This document shows positions 42,125 through 51,034 of a stretch of DNA of 64,000 nt, piece by piece. Below the pieces are notes generated by a model, which had not been told where the DNA came from, ran no database searches, and saw only the letters and a list, made by a program, of their open reading frames with translations. Every line of letters starts with the position of its first letter. Positions within the stretch are counted from its first letter, which is position 1. Source of the DNA: Anaerobutyricum hallii (GTDB taxonomy: Bacteria; Bacillota; Clostridia; Lachnospirales; Lachnospiraceae); NCBI RefSeq assembly GCF_900209925.1, contig NZ_LT907978.1:1175219-1239218 (forward strand), read 5' to 3'. A program made the translations under genes and the position numbers.

Positions 42125-43048
42125 ATGGAATATATAACAAGCTCAGACTTTCATTTTAAAAACACCGCAGTTGCACTTGGAAAGTTTGAAGGAATTCACC
42201 GGGGACATCAGCTTTTAATGGACGAAGTAAAAAAACAGGAGCTTCATGGACTTCAAAGCGTTGTATTTACTTTTGACCGTCCAACCAGACTAACCCTTAC
42301 CGGTGATACAAAATATAAACAGATCTATACAAAAGAAGAGAGAAAAACAATTCTTGAAAAAAGAGGAATCAATATATTGATTGAGCATCCTTTTACAAAA
42401 GAATTTGCTGCACTTACTCCGGAGAGATTTATCCGGGAAGTTCTTGTAGAAAAAGTAGGGGCAAAGGTCATTGTTGTCGGAACAGATTTTCATTTTGGAA
42501 AGAACCGGTCCGGCAGTATTTTAGATTTAGAAAACCTAGAAGAAGAATGTGGATATCATCTTATCGTTGTTGAAAAACTGCAGTTAGACGGAAAAGATAT
42601 CAGCAGCACAAGAATTCGTGCATCTCTTGAAAAAGGAGACATGGAAGAAGCCAGTGCACTTTTAGGCAGAAACTACAGTGTTTCCGGAGAGATTATTCAT
42701 GGAAATGCGCTAGGACGCACGATACAGGTTCCAACAATAAATCAGAAAGTGCCATCCTTTAAATTACTGCCGCCAAATGGCGTATATGTTTCAAAAATTC
42801 ACTGGAATGATGAAGTATATTATGGCATTACCAATATCGGAACCAAGCCGACCGTAAACGACACCAATGAAAAAACAGTCGAAACCAATATATTTGATTT
42901 TGATAAGGATGTTTACGGAGAAAAGATGGTTGTAGAACTCTTACATTATCACAGAAAAGAAAGCCGTTTTTCTTCCGTAGAAGCATTGCAGACACAGCTT
43001 TTTAAAGATATTGAATTTGGAAAGCAATTTGTTGCAAAGATTAGGTAA
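42125..43048 (+). CDS. ribF: Bifunctional riboflavin kinase / FAD synthetase
   Basis: Converts riboflavin to FMN and FAD. The N-terminal FAD synthetase has ALGKFEGIHRGHQLLM (HxGH-like nucleotidyltransferase site) near 18-33 and SSTRIRASLEKGDMEEA near 160; the C-terminal kinase has GNALGRTIQVPTINQKVP near 198-215 and GVYVSKI. Length 307. Last gene of the operon; a terminator follows. Confidence 0.95.
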   Translation: MEYITSSDFHFKNTAVALGKFEGIHRGHQLLMDEVKKQELHGLQSVVFTFDRPTRLTLTGDTKYKQIYTKEERKTILEKRGINILIEHPFTKEFAALTPERFIREVLVEKVGAKVIVVGTDFHFGKNRSGSILDLENLEEECGYHLIVVEKLQLDGKDISSTRIRASLEKGDMEEASALLGRNYSVSGEIIHGNALGRTIQVPTINQKVPSFKLLPPNGVYVSKIHWNDEVYYGITNIGTKPTVNDTNEKTVETNIFDFDKDVYGEKMVVELLHYHRKESRFSSVEALQTQLFKDIEFGKQFVAKIR

Positions 43049-43160
43049 GATACTAGGGAAGCAGAGTTTGACGGAGTTATGACAAGCATTGAGAAAATGT
43101 AGAATCATATAAAGCTACTGGAAAACAATAAGAATTTACCCATGTCTTTTAGAATAACAG

Positions 43161-43200
43161 AAAAAAGGAGTTTCTGAAAATATCAGAGACTTCTTTTTTA
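43161..43200 (+). terminator. Intrinsic terminator after ribF
   Basis: AAAAAAGGAGTTTCTGA pairs with TCAGAGACTTCTTTTTT around a short AAATA loop; ends the rimP-ribF operon. Confidence 0.85.
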
Positions 43201-43300
43201 TTGCAAAATTTTTTATTTATCTAATTTTTACGGGTTCTTTTGAGGAAGAATTTGCAGAAGTATCTTGTTGAAATTATAATATCATTGTGGTGAATTTGAT

Positions 43301-43594
43301 ATGGGAACGATACTTGGTGCCGAAATTATCGGCGGTATCGTTGCAATCATCTTTGGAATTTTTGTAAAAGAGATTAGAAAACTATTCCCGGATGTCATTA
43401 CTGGAACTGTAATTTTTACAATTGGTCTTTCTCTTTATCCAACCGCGATAAAATACATGGCTGGGGGAGCCGGATCAAAAGAATTCGGAAGTATGAAGAA
43501 TTGGGTTGTTGCTCTTTGTACATTTGGAGTTGTTCTTATTTTAAGTAATTTTACAAAGGGAATTTTTAAATTAGGGTCATCCAGAATCATATAA
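43301..43594 (+). pseudogene. Internal fragment of an NCS2-type purine (xanthine/uracil) permease
   Basis: A 97-codon open stretch matches only the middle of nucleobase:cation symporter-2 proteins (about 430-460 residues): TILGAEIIGGIVAIIFGIF and DVITGTVIFTIGLSLYPTAIKYMAGG are typical helix segments. Both ends of the protein are missing and the frame closes after GIFKLGSSRII. No convincing ribosome site precedes it. It belongs with the purine-related remnants that follow. Confidence 0.8.
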
Positions 43595-43630
43595 TTTCAA
43601 TAATGATGATTCTGGAAGATTATAAATATA

Positions 43631-44284
43631 TTAGATTGTATTTTTCGATTTTATTTCATCTAAGTAACTATACAGAGTGTATTTGGATATTCCTAAGAAC
43701 TGGCAGACCTTTGGCCCGGATTTGGTAATCAGGAAAGCACCAGCTTCATTTAAAAGGCGGACAACCTGCACCTTATCTTCCTTAGTCATTAAGGTAACTG
43801 GCTTACCGATATGCCGTACACTCTGCGAGATTAATTCGTCTAATAAATCGCTGATATTTACAGCAATAGGTTCTTTGGTAGTATCTTCTTCAATAGTACC
43901 AGTGAAGGAAGATAGCTCTTTTTCCATAGCAAGCATTAAGGAAATGTCATAATTGATTCCGAAAATTCCAATGATTTTATCAGAATCATCACGAATAAAA
44001 ATTGTACTTGATTTTAAGATTTTTCCATTTTTTGTTTTTGTGAGATAGGCGAGCTTATCTTCCTGTTTTAAGTTTTGCTTACTATTATGAAGAGACTCCA
44101 GAACAATCTGAGAAGGTCCGTCACCGATTCTTCTTCCAGTTACGTGTCCATTCTCAATGGCGATGATAGAGTGTTCTATGTCTTTTCCCTGCAGGTCATG
44201 TACAACAACTTCACAGTTAGAGCCGAACTGTACAGCCAGACCATGAGCAAGCCTTGTGTAGAATTCAATAAGAGATTTTTTCAT
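43631..44284 (-). CDS. YheO-type PAS/HTH transcriptional regulator
   Basis: A 217-residue regulator with an N-terminal YheO-like PAS domain (about 1-120; FGSNCEVVVHDL, GIFGINYDISLMLAME) and a C-terminal DauR-type helix-turn-helix (about 165-212; VVRLLNEAGAFLITKSGPKVCQFLGISKYTLYSYLDE in parts). Similar regulators often sit beside purine or amino-acid catabolic genes. ATG 44284 is likely; a TTG at 44290 is possible. It is intact although its neighbours on both sides are decayed. Confidence 0.88.
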   Translation of the reverse strand: MKKSLIEFYTRLAHGLAVQFGSNCEVVVHDLQGKDIEHSIIAIENGHVTGRRIGDGPSQIVLESLHNSKQNLKQEDKLAYLTKTKNGKILKSSTIFIRDDSDKIIGIFGINYDISLMLAMEKELSSFTGTIEEDTTKEPIAVNISDLLDELISQSVRHIGKPVTLMTKEDKVQVVRLLNEAGAFLITKSGPKVCQFLGISKYTLYSYLDEIKSKNTI

Positions 44285-44448
44285 AATCAATAAAACCTTT
44301 CTGAATGGAATATTTTATAACTATTTAAGTCTGTTATCATAGGATAAAGCAGACAAAATCAAAAGAATTTAAATAGTGTATTTCATTATATCAGTTAAAA
44401 AAAATAAATTCAATTTCTAATCTAAAAAAAATTTAGGAGGACAGCTAA

Positions 44449-44496
44449 ATGTTATTAATAGGAAACGGAAGAGTAATTACACGCGACCAGGAATAA
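44449..44496 (+). pseudogene. Truncated start of an amidohydrolase gene (SsnA-like)
   Basis: AGGAGGACAG followed by ATG encodes MLLIGNGRVITRDQE and then TAA. The peptide looks like the N-terminus of an SsnA-type putative aminohydrolase found in clostridial purine-catabolic clusters. The remaining ~430 residues are missing: sequence passes directly, in another frame, into the next remnant. Identification rests on only 15 residues and is tentative. Confidence 0.5.
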
Positions 44497-44801
44497 CGAT
44501 TTCTTACGATATTACAGGAAACCGGCCATATATCGAAAAAAATCCATATTCCGTACTTCTTAAAAACTTAAAAGAAGCAATAGAAGCAGAGACAAAACAA
44601 AAAGCTGTGGTCAAAGCCTTTACCGGCTACACAGATACTGCAGTCATCGCAGGAAAGCTGCATAATACAGAATGTATGTCCTACGGTCCAGGAAGCCTGC
44701 AATATGCACATAAACCAGATGAATTTGTAGAAATTCGGGATATAATAAGGTGTGAAAAAGTGATAAATTATCTGGTAATGTCCCTGTGTGGGGAGAGATA
44801 A
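44484..44801 (+). pseudogene. C-terminal remnant of an M20 peptidase/deacylase (YgeY-like)
   Basis: Reading from about 44484 in the +1 frame relative to the amidohydrolase start, the peptide RPGITISYDITGNRPYI ... FTGYTDTAVIAGKL ... NTECMSYGPGSLQYAHKPDEFV ... IRCEKV matches the C-terminal metal/substrate segment of M20 peptidases of the YgeY group. The first three quarters of the protein are absent. The junction with the amidohydrolase start looks like a deletion scar between two genes of one cluster. Confidence 0.7.
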
Positions 44802-44946
44802 ACAAACATATACAAAATGTTTTTGTGGAAATTGTCTGAAAATTAGTGTATAATGTAACCAAATGCAAAACCGCCGAGACATTCTTTAATTATAATAAGA
44901 GCAGGCGTAAGCATTTTCTGAAAAGAACGACAAAAGGGGTGGTGTC

Positions 44947-45561
44947 ATGAACACAATAATCACAATAGGAAGACAGTACGGAAGTGGCGGAAAAGAAATC
45001 GGAACGAAGCTCGCCCAATATTACAACATACCATTTTATGATAAAGAACTTTTAAAAGTAGCAGCGAAAGAAAGCGGTATCTGCGAAGAGATGTTTGAAA
45101 ACTTTGATGAAAAGCCTACAACAAGTTTTCTCTATTCTCTTGTAATGGATCCATATGCATTAGGTTATAATGCAACATCCTTTGATATGCCTCTGAATCA
45201 GAAGGTATTCCTTGCCTCCTTTGATGCAATCAAAAAGGTAGCAGACGAAGGTCCATGTATTATCGTAGGCCGCTGTGCAGATTACGCCTTAAAAGATTAT
45301 GACAATAAGCTGAATGTTTTCGTTCATGCGCCAATGTCCTTTAAGAAGTCCCGTATTCAGGAACAGTACGAGATTCCAGAAGCGAAAGTGAAGGATGTAG
45401 CTATCAAGACAGATAAGCAGAGAGCAAGCTATTATAATTACTACACTTCTAAAAAGTGGGGGGATTTAAAGAGTTATGATCTTTGCATTGACAGCAGTAT
45501 CTTAGGTATTGATGGAACAATAGAACTGATTAAACAGGCAGTAGCATTAAAAGAGAAGTAA
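44947..45561 (+). CDS. Cytidylate kinase-like family protein
   Basis: A 204-residue P-loop protein of the cytidylate-kinase-like (PF13189) group, common in Lachnospiraceae. P-loop region ITIGRQYGSGGKEIGTKLA near 5-23, then IPFYDKELL and CIIVGRCADYAL near 100-111. It differs from canonical Cmk, which is longer and usually fused or adjacent to rpsA/ispH genes. GGGGTGGTGTC precedes the ATG. Substrate is unproven. Confidence 0.85.
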   Translation: MNTIITIGRQYGSGGKEIGTKLAQYYNIPFYDKELLKVAAKESGICEEMFENFDEKPTTSFLYSLVMDPYALGYNATSFDMPLNQKVFLASFDAIKKVADEGPCIIVGRCADYALKDYDNKLNVFVHAPMSFKKSRIQEQYEIPEAKVKDVAIKTDKQRASYYNYYTSKKWGDLKSYDLCIDSSILGIDGTIELIKQAVALKEK

Positions 45562-45576
45562 AAAATAAAAGAGAAC

Positions 45577-45624
45577 AGAAACCCGAAAGACTAAGCAGAA
45601 GCATTTGTCTTTCGGGTTTCTTTA
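45577..45624. terminator. Bidirectional intrinsic terminator
   Basis: AGAAACCCGAAAGAC pairs perfectly (15 bp) with GTCTTTCGGGTTTCT, with T-rich sequence on the right and A-rich on the left; it serves the kinase-like gene and the convergent flavoprotein gene. Confidence 0.9.
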
Positions 45625-45654
45625 ACTTTATCTTGTCTATAGCAACTTAGAATT

Positions 45655-46377
45655 CTATTCTTCTTCCTGGTATTCTTTATTCACCTTATTATAAGAAATA
45701 AAATATGGTGCGAAGTTCTTCTCCTCATCTTCTTTTTTTGCCGGCTCACACTTGCGGATAAAATTCGTTCGTGTCTTAGGTTCTGCTGCTGGTGCTAAAA
45801 TTCCATGCGCTTTTCCGGCATCAATAGACTTTAACAGCCAGGCCATGTTGCGGCCTAAGGTACGCATAACCATAAGACCTTCTAAGTCCTGTTCGACCTC
45901 TTCCGGTGAGTTTCCATGTACCATGTTCCAGTAAGCGGAAGGGACGAGAGGCATATTATTCATCATAAAATACTTATTAAGCTGTTCTAAAGCGGCAGTA
46001 GAGCCGGCACGACGGCAGCTTACAACAGCGGCGCCAGGCTTGTAAGGGAAACCTCCGGTAGAGTAAAACATACGGTCAAGGAAAGAAGTGATTCCACCGC
46101 TTGCTCCGGCATAATGAACAGGAGAACCAACGATAAGACCATCACATTCTTCCATCTTTTTAATAACTACGTTAACAGCATCTTCTCCAAAAATACATTT
46201 TCCAAGTTTGTTCTTACGGCACATACCACAGCCCATACAGCCGCGAATCGGATCATGACCGATAAAAAATATTTCTGTTTCGATGCCTTCCTGCTGAAGT
46301 GTCTTTTCCACTTCAGAGAGTGCGCGGAAAGTACATCCGTTAGGATGTGGACTTCCATTTAAAAGTAATACCTTCAT
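45655..46377 (-). CDS. Flavodoxin-fold iron-sulfur flavoprotein / NADPH-dependent FMN reductase
   Basis: A 240-residue FMN-binding protein: LLNGSPHPNGCTFRAL near 5-20 is the FMN phosphate loop and GSPVHYAGASGGITSFLDR near 80-98 the isoalloxazine contact. GCMGCGMCRKNKLGKC near 46-61 has four cysteines in the place where iron-sulfur flavoproteins bind a cluster. ATG 46377 has AAGGGTTGGG upstream. It lies 90 bases after the microcompartment shell gene on the same strand, probably one operon. Redox partner unknown. Confidence 0.88.
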   Translation of the reverse strand: MKVLLLNGSPHPNGCTFRALSEVEKTLQQEGIETEIFFIGHDPIRGCMGCGMCRKNKLGKCIFGEDAVNVVIKKMEECDGLIVGSPVHYAGASGGITSFLDRMFYSTGGFPYKPGAAVVSCRRAGSTAALEQLNKYFMMNNMPLVPSAYWNMVHGNSPEEVEQDLEGLMVMRTLGRNMAWLLKSIDAGKAHGILAPAAEPKTRTNFIRKCEPAKKEDEEKNFAPYFISYNKVNKEYQEEE

Positions 46378-46467
46378 AAATAATCCCAACCCTTTCTATA
46401 AGTTCTTTTGTTTCTGGCAATGCTTCGGCAGCTTTGTAATTCTGCCGGAGACTATATCAGATGGGAC

Positions 46468-47256
46468 TCATCGCTCATCTGATGTATTATCTGTTTTTAA
46501 ACAGGATGTTGGTGTATAGTTCTCTTTTACATAATCCGGTCCGCAGACCTCATGAACTTTAGTAATAGAAATTGGCGTAATGCCGCAGACACGCAACAGT
46601 TCACAACCAACTTGTTTTCCGGCTTCTAAAGCCTTCTGGACAGCGGATACATCTCCGGAAATTCCTGCGGAAAATTCATTCATCATTGTAAGATTATGTG
46701 ATGGAGAGCCGTACCATACGATGTCAACGGGAGCAGCCTTCATTGCCTGATCAACGGCGACAATACCGATTCCGGCAGGAGCGGCACCAATTACGCCGAA
46801 TGCCTTGCCAAGTGGTGTGCCAAAAATCTCATGGAGAATCTCGCCGGCACGTGGAGTGACATGGGATTCCATATGTCCTACTTCATTAATATAAATGCAG
46901 GCAGCCCAGTAATCAATCTGCTTTAAGGCAATCTCTACAAGTCTTCTGGCATCGGAAATATTCTCTGCACCAAGGACAAAGAGACACCCCTGTCCACACT
47001 GTTTGCCAGCATCAATTGCCATCTCAAAACGAAGCAGCTTCGCATTCACTGCTTTTACAGCATCATCGATCGCAATCGCCTGTGCGACAGTTCCGGTTCG
47101 GGAAGATACAATACTGATAGCCTGATATTCGTCCGGAATCTGCAGAAGCGCCTTAATATCTTCATGAATTGTTCCGATAACAAGACCAATGGTGTTTGCT
47201 GCAGCAGTGCCGACGAACTGGGCTGCTTCGGACTGCAAAAAATTATTCACGTTCAT
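46468..47256 (-). CDS. Orphan bacterial microcompartment shell protein (tandem BMC-T, PduB-like)
   Basis: A 262-residue protein with two BMC domains (about 10-115 and 120-225), giving trimeric pseudohexamers that tile microcompartment facets. It resembles PduB: FVGTAAANTIGLVIG near 14-28, SIVSSRTGTVAQAIAIDDAVKA, INEVGHMESHVTPRAGEIL and ISGDVSAVQKALEAGKQVG. The tail (CGPDYVKENYTPTSC) has extra cysteines. AGGAGGAG precedes the ATG. No other shell or enzyme gene of a microcompartment is in the window; the only cotranscribed gene seems to be the flavoprotein. Confidence 0.88.
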   Translation of the reverse strand: MNVNNFLQSEAAQFVGTAAANTIGLVIGTIHEDIKALLQIPDEYQAISIVSSRTGTVAQAIAIDDAVKAVNAKLLRFEMAIDAGKQCGQGCLFVLGAENISDARRLVEIALKQIDYWAACIYINEVGHMESHVTPRAGEILHEIFGTPLGKAFGVIGAAPAGIGIVAVDQAMKAAPVDIVWYGSPSHNLTMMNEFSAGISGDVSAVQKALEAGKQVGCELLRVCGITPISITKVHEVCGPDYVKENYTPTSCLKTDNTSDER

Positions 47257-47452
47257 TGTTATCTCCTCCTAAATCTTTAAATAGTATAGCATGGACTGGG
47301 AAAAATGTATATATGATGCCAGAAAATCACCTTGTTTTTGTAAAAATATACAGGTATACTTATGTAATAAGATTTTGAATGCGAAGAATTTTTTTGTTTT
47401 GAAAGAAGTATAACTTTTGAGTGAAAAATATTGTAGTTTTGGAGGGGTAATT

Positions 47453-50400
47453 ATGATAATGGAGGTAAAGAAGTTCAAAAAAGTACTTGTCGCAAACAGA
47501 GGAGAGATAGCGATTCGTGTATTTCGGGCATTGAGTGAGCTTGGAATCGGCTCAGTAGCGGTTTATTCAAAGGAAGATCGGTATGCGTTGTTTCGAACAA
47601 AAGCAGATGAGGCATATCCGTTAAATCCAGATAAAGGACCGGTGGATGCTTATCTGGATATTCCGACAATTATCCGAATTGCAAAGGAGAAGAAGGCAGA
47701 TGCCATTCATCCGGGATATGGATTTTTGTCAGAAAGTCCGGAGTTTGCAGAAGCGTGTCGGAAGAATGATATTGTTTTTATCGGGCCGACAGTTGATGCG
47801 ATGAATATCATGGGAGATAAGATTTCCGCGAAGAAGGCAGCAGAGGAAAGTAAAGTTCCGATTATAGATGGCAGTGATTTTATTATTCATGATGCAGATA
47901 CCGCAAGTAAGGTTGCAGACGAGATTGGTTATCCAGTCATGTTAAAGGCAAGTAATGGCGGCGGCGGCAGAGGAATGCGTATCGTGAAGAGTCCGGAAGA
48001 GATGGAGGAAGCTTTTGAGAAGTCAAGGAATGAGTCAAAACGTGTTTTTGGCGAGTCAAAGCTTTTTATTGAGAAGTATTTGATCCATCCAAAGCATATT
48101 GAAGTGCAGATTCTTGGAGATAATTACGGTAATATCGTTCATCTTTATGATAGAGACTGTTCTTTACAAAGAAGGAATCAGAAGGTAATTGAATTTGCCC
48201 CGGCATGGTCAATTTCTGATGAGACAAGAAAGAAGATTTTAGATTCTGCAAAAAGACTGGCAAGAAGAGTTGGTTATACGAATGTAGGAACGATGGAATT
48301 CCTTGTAGATGAGGAGGAAAGACCTTATTTTATCGAAATGAATCCACGAATCCAGGTGGAACATACGGTGACGGAGATGGTAACAGGGATCGATATTGTT
48401 ATTTCACAGATTCTTGTTGCGGAAGGCTATCCGTTAAATTCTCCGACGATTCATATTTATTCGCAAAATGAAGTGAAGTGTAACGGTTATGCTTTACAGG
48501 CAAGAGTGACAACAGAAGATCCTGCGAATCATTTCCTTCCGGATACAGGAAAGATTGATCTGTATCGTTCTGGTTCTGGTGGGGGGATCCGTCTTGATGG
48601 CGGTACTGCTTATACAGGTGCGATCATTACACCGCATTATGACAGTTTACTTGTAAAAGTTGTTTCTCATGACAGGACGTTTGAGAATGCGATTCATAAA
48701 TCAGTACGTGCATTAAAAGAACTTCGTATTCATGGAGTAAAGACGAACATTACATTTCTGATTAATGTATTGAATCATGAGACATTTCATCAGGGAAAGT
48801 GTTTTACTACATTTATAGAAGAAACACCGGAATTATTTGAATTACATTATAAATTAGACCGTACAACAAAGATATTAGAGTTCCTTGCAAACAAGATGGT
48901 TAATGTTAATCCGGGACCAAAGCCATTTTTAGAAGATCGAAAAGTGCCGGTTGTAGATACAGAGAGAAAGCTATATGGTACAAGAGATGAATTTTTGCGA
49001 TTAGGAGCGGAAGAATTTACCCAGAAAGTTTATCGGAGTCAGAAGCTGTATGTGACGGATACGACGATGCGTGACGGACAGCAGTCGTTACTTGCGACAA
49101 GAATGCGGACAAAAGAAGTGGCAGGTGCGGCAAGAGCGACAAACCTGTATTTAAAGGATGCGTATTCAATTGAAGCCTGGGGAGGGGCAACATATGATAC
49201 GGAGTATCGTTTTTTAAAAGAATCTCCATGGAAACGATTGGATATTTTAAGAGAGCGTATGCCAAATGTTATGATACAGATGCTGCTTCGTGCTTCAAAC
49301 GTGGTTGGATACAGTACCTATCCGGATAATGTTATTAAGAAGTTTATTAAGGTATCCAGTGACCATGGTGTAGATATTTACCGTATTTTTGACAGTATGA
49401 ACTGGATGGAAAACATGAAGCTTCCGGTAGAAGAAGCTTTAAAGACAGGAAAGATTGTTGAGGGAGCCATCTGCTACACCGGAGATATTTTAAATCCAAA
49501 GGAACTGAAATATACGATAGATTATTATTGTAAAAAAGCAAGGCAGTTAGAAAAGATGGGATGCCATGTGATCGCATTAAAGGATATGTCTTCTTTATTA
49601 AAGCCATATGCAGCGAAGAAGCTGATCGAAGCTTTAAAGGAAGAAGTACGTGTTCCGATTCATCTTCATACACATGATACGACAGGGAATGGAATTGCAA
49701 CATACCTGATGGCGGCAGAAGCAGGGGTGGATATCGTAGACTGTGCGATCGGTTCGATGAGTTCCCTTACCAGCCAGCCATCAATGAATGCATTAGTGGA
49801 AGCACTGCGGGGAACAAAGCGTGATACAGGAATTGACCCGGACGGATTACTTGTTTTAAATGATTATTACGAACATGAACGTAAGATTTATAAGCCATTT
49901 GAGAGTGATATGGATTCTCCAAATCCGGAGATTTATAAATACGAGATTCCGGGTGGACAGTATTCTAATTTTGCCGCTCAGGTAAAAGAAATGGGTGCCG
50001 GCAATGATTTTAATGATATTAAACGTCTTTATAAAGAGGCAGATGAAGTTCTCGGAAATATTATTAAAGTAACTCCGACATCAAAAGTTGTCGGTGATAT
50101 GGCAATTTTTATGTTGAAAAATGATCTGACAAAAGATAATATTTTAGAGAAAGGAAAAGATTTATCTTATCCAGATTCCATCGTACAGTATTTCAAGGGT
50201 GCACTTGGGCAGCCGGAAGGAGGATTTCCGGAGGAACTGCAAAAGATTGTATTAAAAGGACAGGAACCGATTACGGTACGTCCGGGAATCTTACTTCCGG
50301 ATGTGGATTTTGATGCAATCGGAGCGTACCTGCGGGAGAATTACTACATGGAATCCATGGAACAGCCGGAAGTTATGGAGCAGAAAGTATTAAGTTATGC

Positions 50401-51019
50401 CCTTTATCCAAAGGTATATGAGGACTATTGCGAGCATTTCCAGGCATATAATGATGTATCGAAGTTAGAAAGTCATGTTTACTTCTATGGTCTTCGTCCG
50501 GGAGAGGAAACAACGATCCAGATTGAAGAAGGGAATGATACGTTGATTAAGTTTATCGGCAAGTCAGAACCAGATGAAAAAGGATATCGTATTTTACAGT
50601 TTGAAGTGAATGGATTTTTACGCGAAGTGAAGATTCTTGATAAGCATTTTGAAGTAAAGGCAGATCGAAAGTTAAAGACTGATCCGAAGAATCCGGGTCA
50701 TCTTGGGGCGACCTTACCGGGAACAATCTGTGATATCCGGATTAAAGAAGGGGACCGCGTTCAGAAAAATATGCCGCTTATGGTGATTGAAGCCATGAAG
50801 ATGGAAACAACTGTCATTTCAAAAGTGAATGGTATTGTTGATAAGATTTATGTAAAGGATGGAGAGGAAGTGAATGAGGATACCCTTCTCGCATCGTTTA
50901 TTATCGATACAGATGAACAGCCGGAAGAAGTGCATCCAGAACTTCCTAAGATGGATCTTGCATCCTTAGAAGAGGATGAATTCAAAACAGTCGAAGTGGC
51001 TGAAAAAGAAAATAAATGA
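47453..51019 (+). CDS. pyc: Pyruvate carboxylase
   Basis: Biotin enzyme that carboxylates pyruvate to oxaloacetate with ATP and bicarbonate. One chain of about 1,188 residues holds the biotin carboxylase (KVLVANRGEIAIRVFRA near 8-24, ATP-grasp to about 450), the carboxyltransferase (TTMRDGQQSLLATRMRT near 536-552) and the C-terminal biotin carrier with EAMKMET near 1112 (Lys is biotinylated). ATG 47453 has GGAGGGG upstream. Divergent from the microcompartment gene across about 195 bp with no recognised riboswitch. Confidence 0.97.
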   Translation: MIMEVKKFKKVLVANRGEIAIRVFRALSELGIGSVAVYSKEDRYALFRTKADEAYPLNPDKGPVDAYLDIPTIIRIAKEKKADAIHPGYGFLSESPEFAEACRKNDIVFIGPTVDAMNIMGDKISAKKAAEESKVPIIDGSDFIIHDADTASKVADEIGYPVMLKASNGGGGRGMRIVKSPEEMEEAFEKSRNESKRVFGESKLFIEKYLIHPKHIEVQILGDNYGNIVHLYDRDCSLQRRNQKVIEFAPAWSISDETRKKILDSAKRLARRVGYTNVGTMEFLVDEEERPYFIEMNPRIQVEHTVTEMVTGIDIVISQILVAEGYPLNSPTIHIYSQNEVKCNGYALQARVTTEDPANHFLPDTGKIDLYRSGSGGGIRLDGGTAYTGAIITPHYDSLLVKVVSHDRTFENAIHKSVRALKELRIHGVKTNITFLINVLNHETFHQGKCFTTFIEETPELFELHYKLDRTTKILEFLANKMVNVNPGPKPFLEDRKVPVVDTERKLYGTRDEFLRLGAEEFTQKVYRSQKLYVTDTTMRDGQQSLLATRMRTKEVAGAARATNLYLKDAYSIEAWGGATYDTEYRFLKESPWKRLDILRERMPNVMIQMLLRASNVVGYSTYPDNVIKKFIKVSSDHGVDIYRIFDSMNWMENMKLPVEEALKTGKIVEGAICYTGDILNPKELKYTIDYYCKKARQLEKMGCHVIALKDMSSLLKPYAAKKLIEALKEEVRVPIHLHTHDTTGNGIATYLMAAEAGVDIVDCAIGSMSSLTSQPSMNALVEALRGTKRDTGIDPDGLLVLNDYYEHERKIYKPFESDMDSPNPEIYKYEIPGGQYSNFAAQVKEMGAGNDFNDIKRLYKEADEVLGNIIKVTPTSKVVGDMAIFMLKNDLTKDNILEKGKDLSYPDSIVQYFKGALGQPEGGFPEELQKIVLKGQEPITVRPGILLPDVDFDAIGAYLRENYYMESMEQPEVMEQKVLSYALYPKVYEDYCEHFQAYNDVSKLESHVYFYGLRPGEETTIQIEEGNDTLIKFIGKSEPDEKGYRILQFEVNGFLREVKILDKHFEVKADRKLKTDPKNPGHLGATLPGTICDIRIKEGDRVQKNMPLMVIEAMKMETTVISKVNGIVDKIYVKDGEEVNEDTLLASFIIDTDEQPEEVHPELPKMDLASLEEDEFKTVEVAEKENK

Positions 51020-51034
51020 ATTTTGGAGGTGTGG

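Noticed and set aside
47257-47452. Riboswitch before pyruvate carboxylase
   Set aside because: AT-rich with no clear stems or known conserved core.
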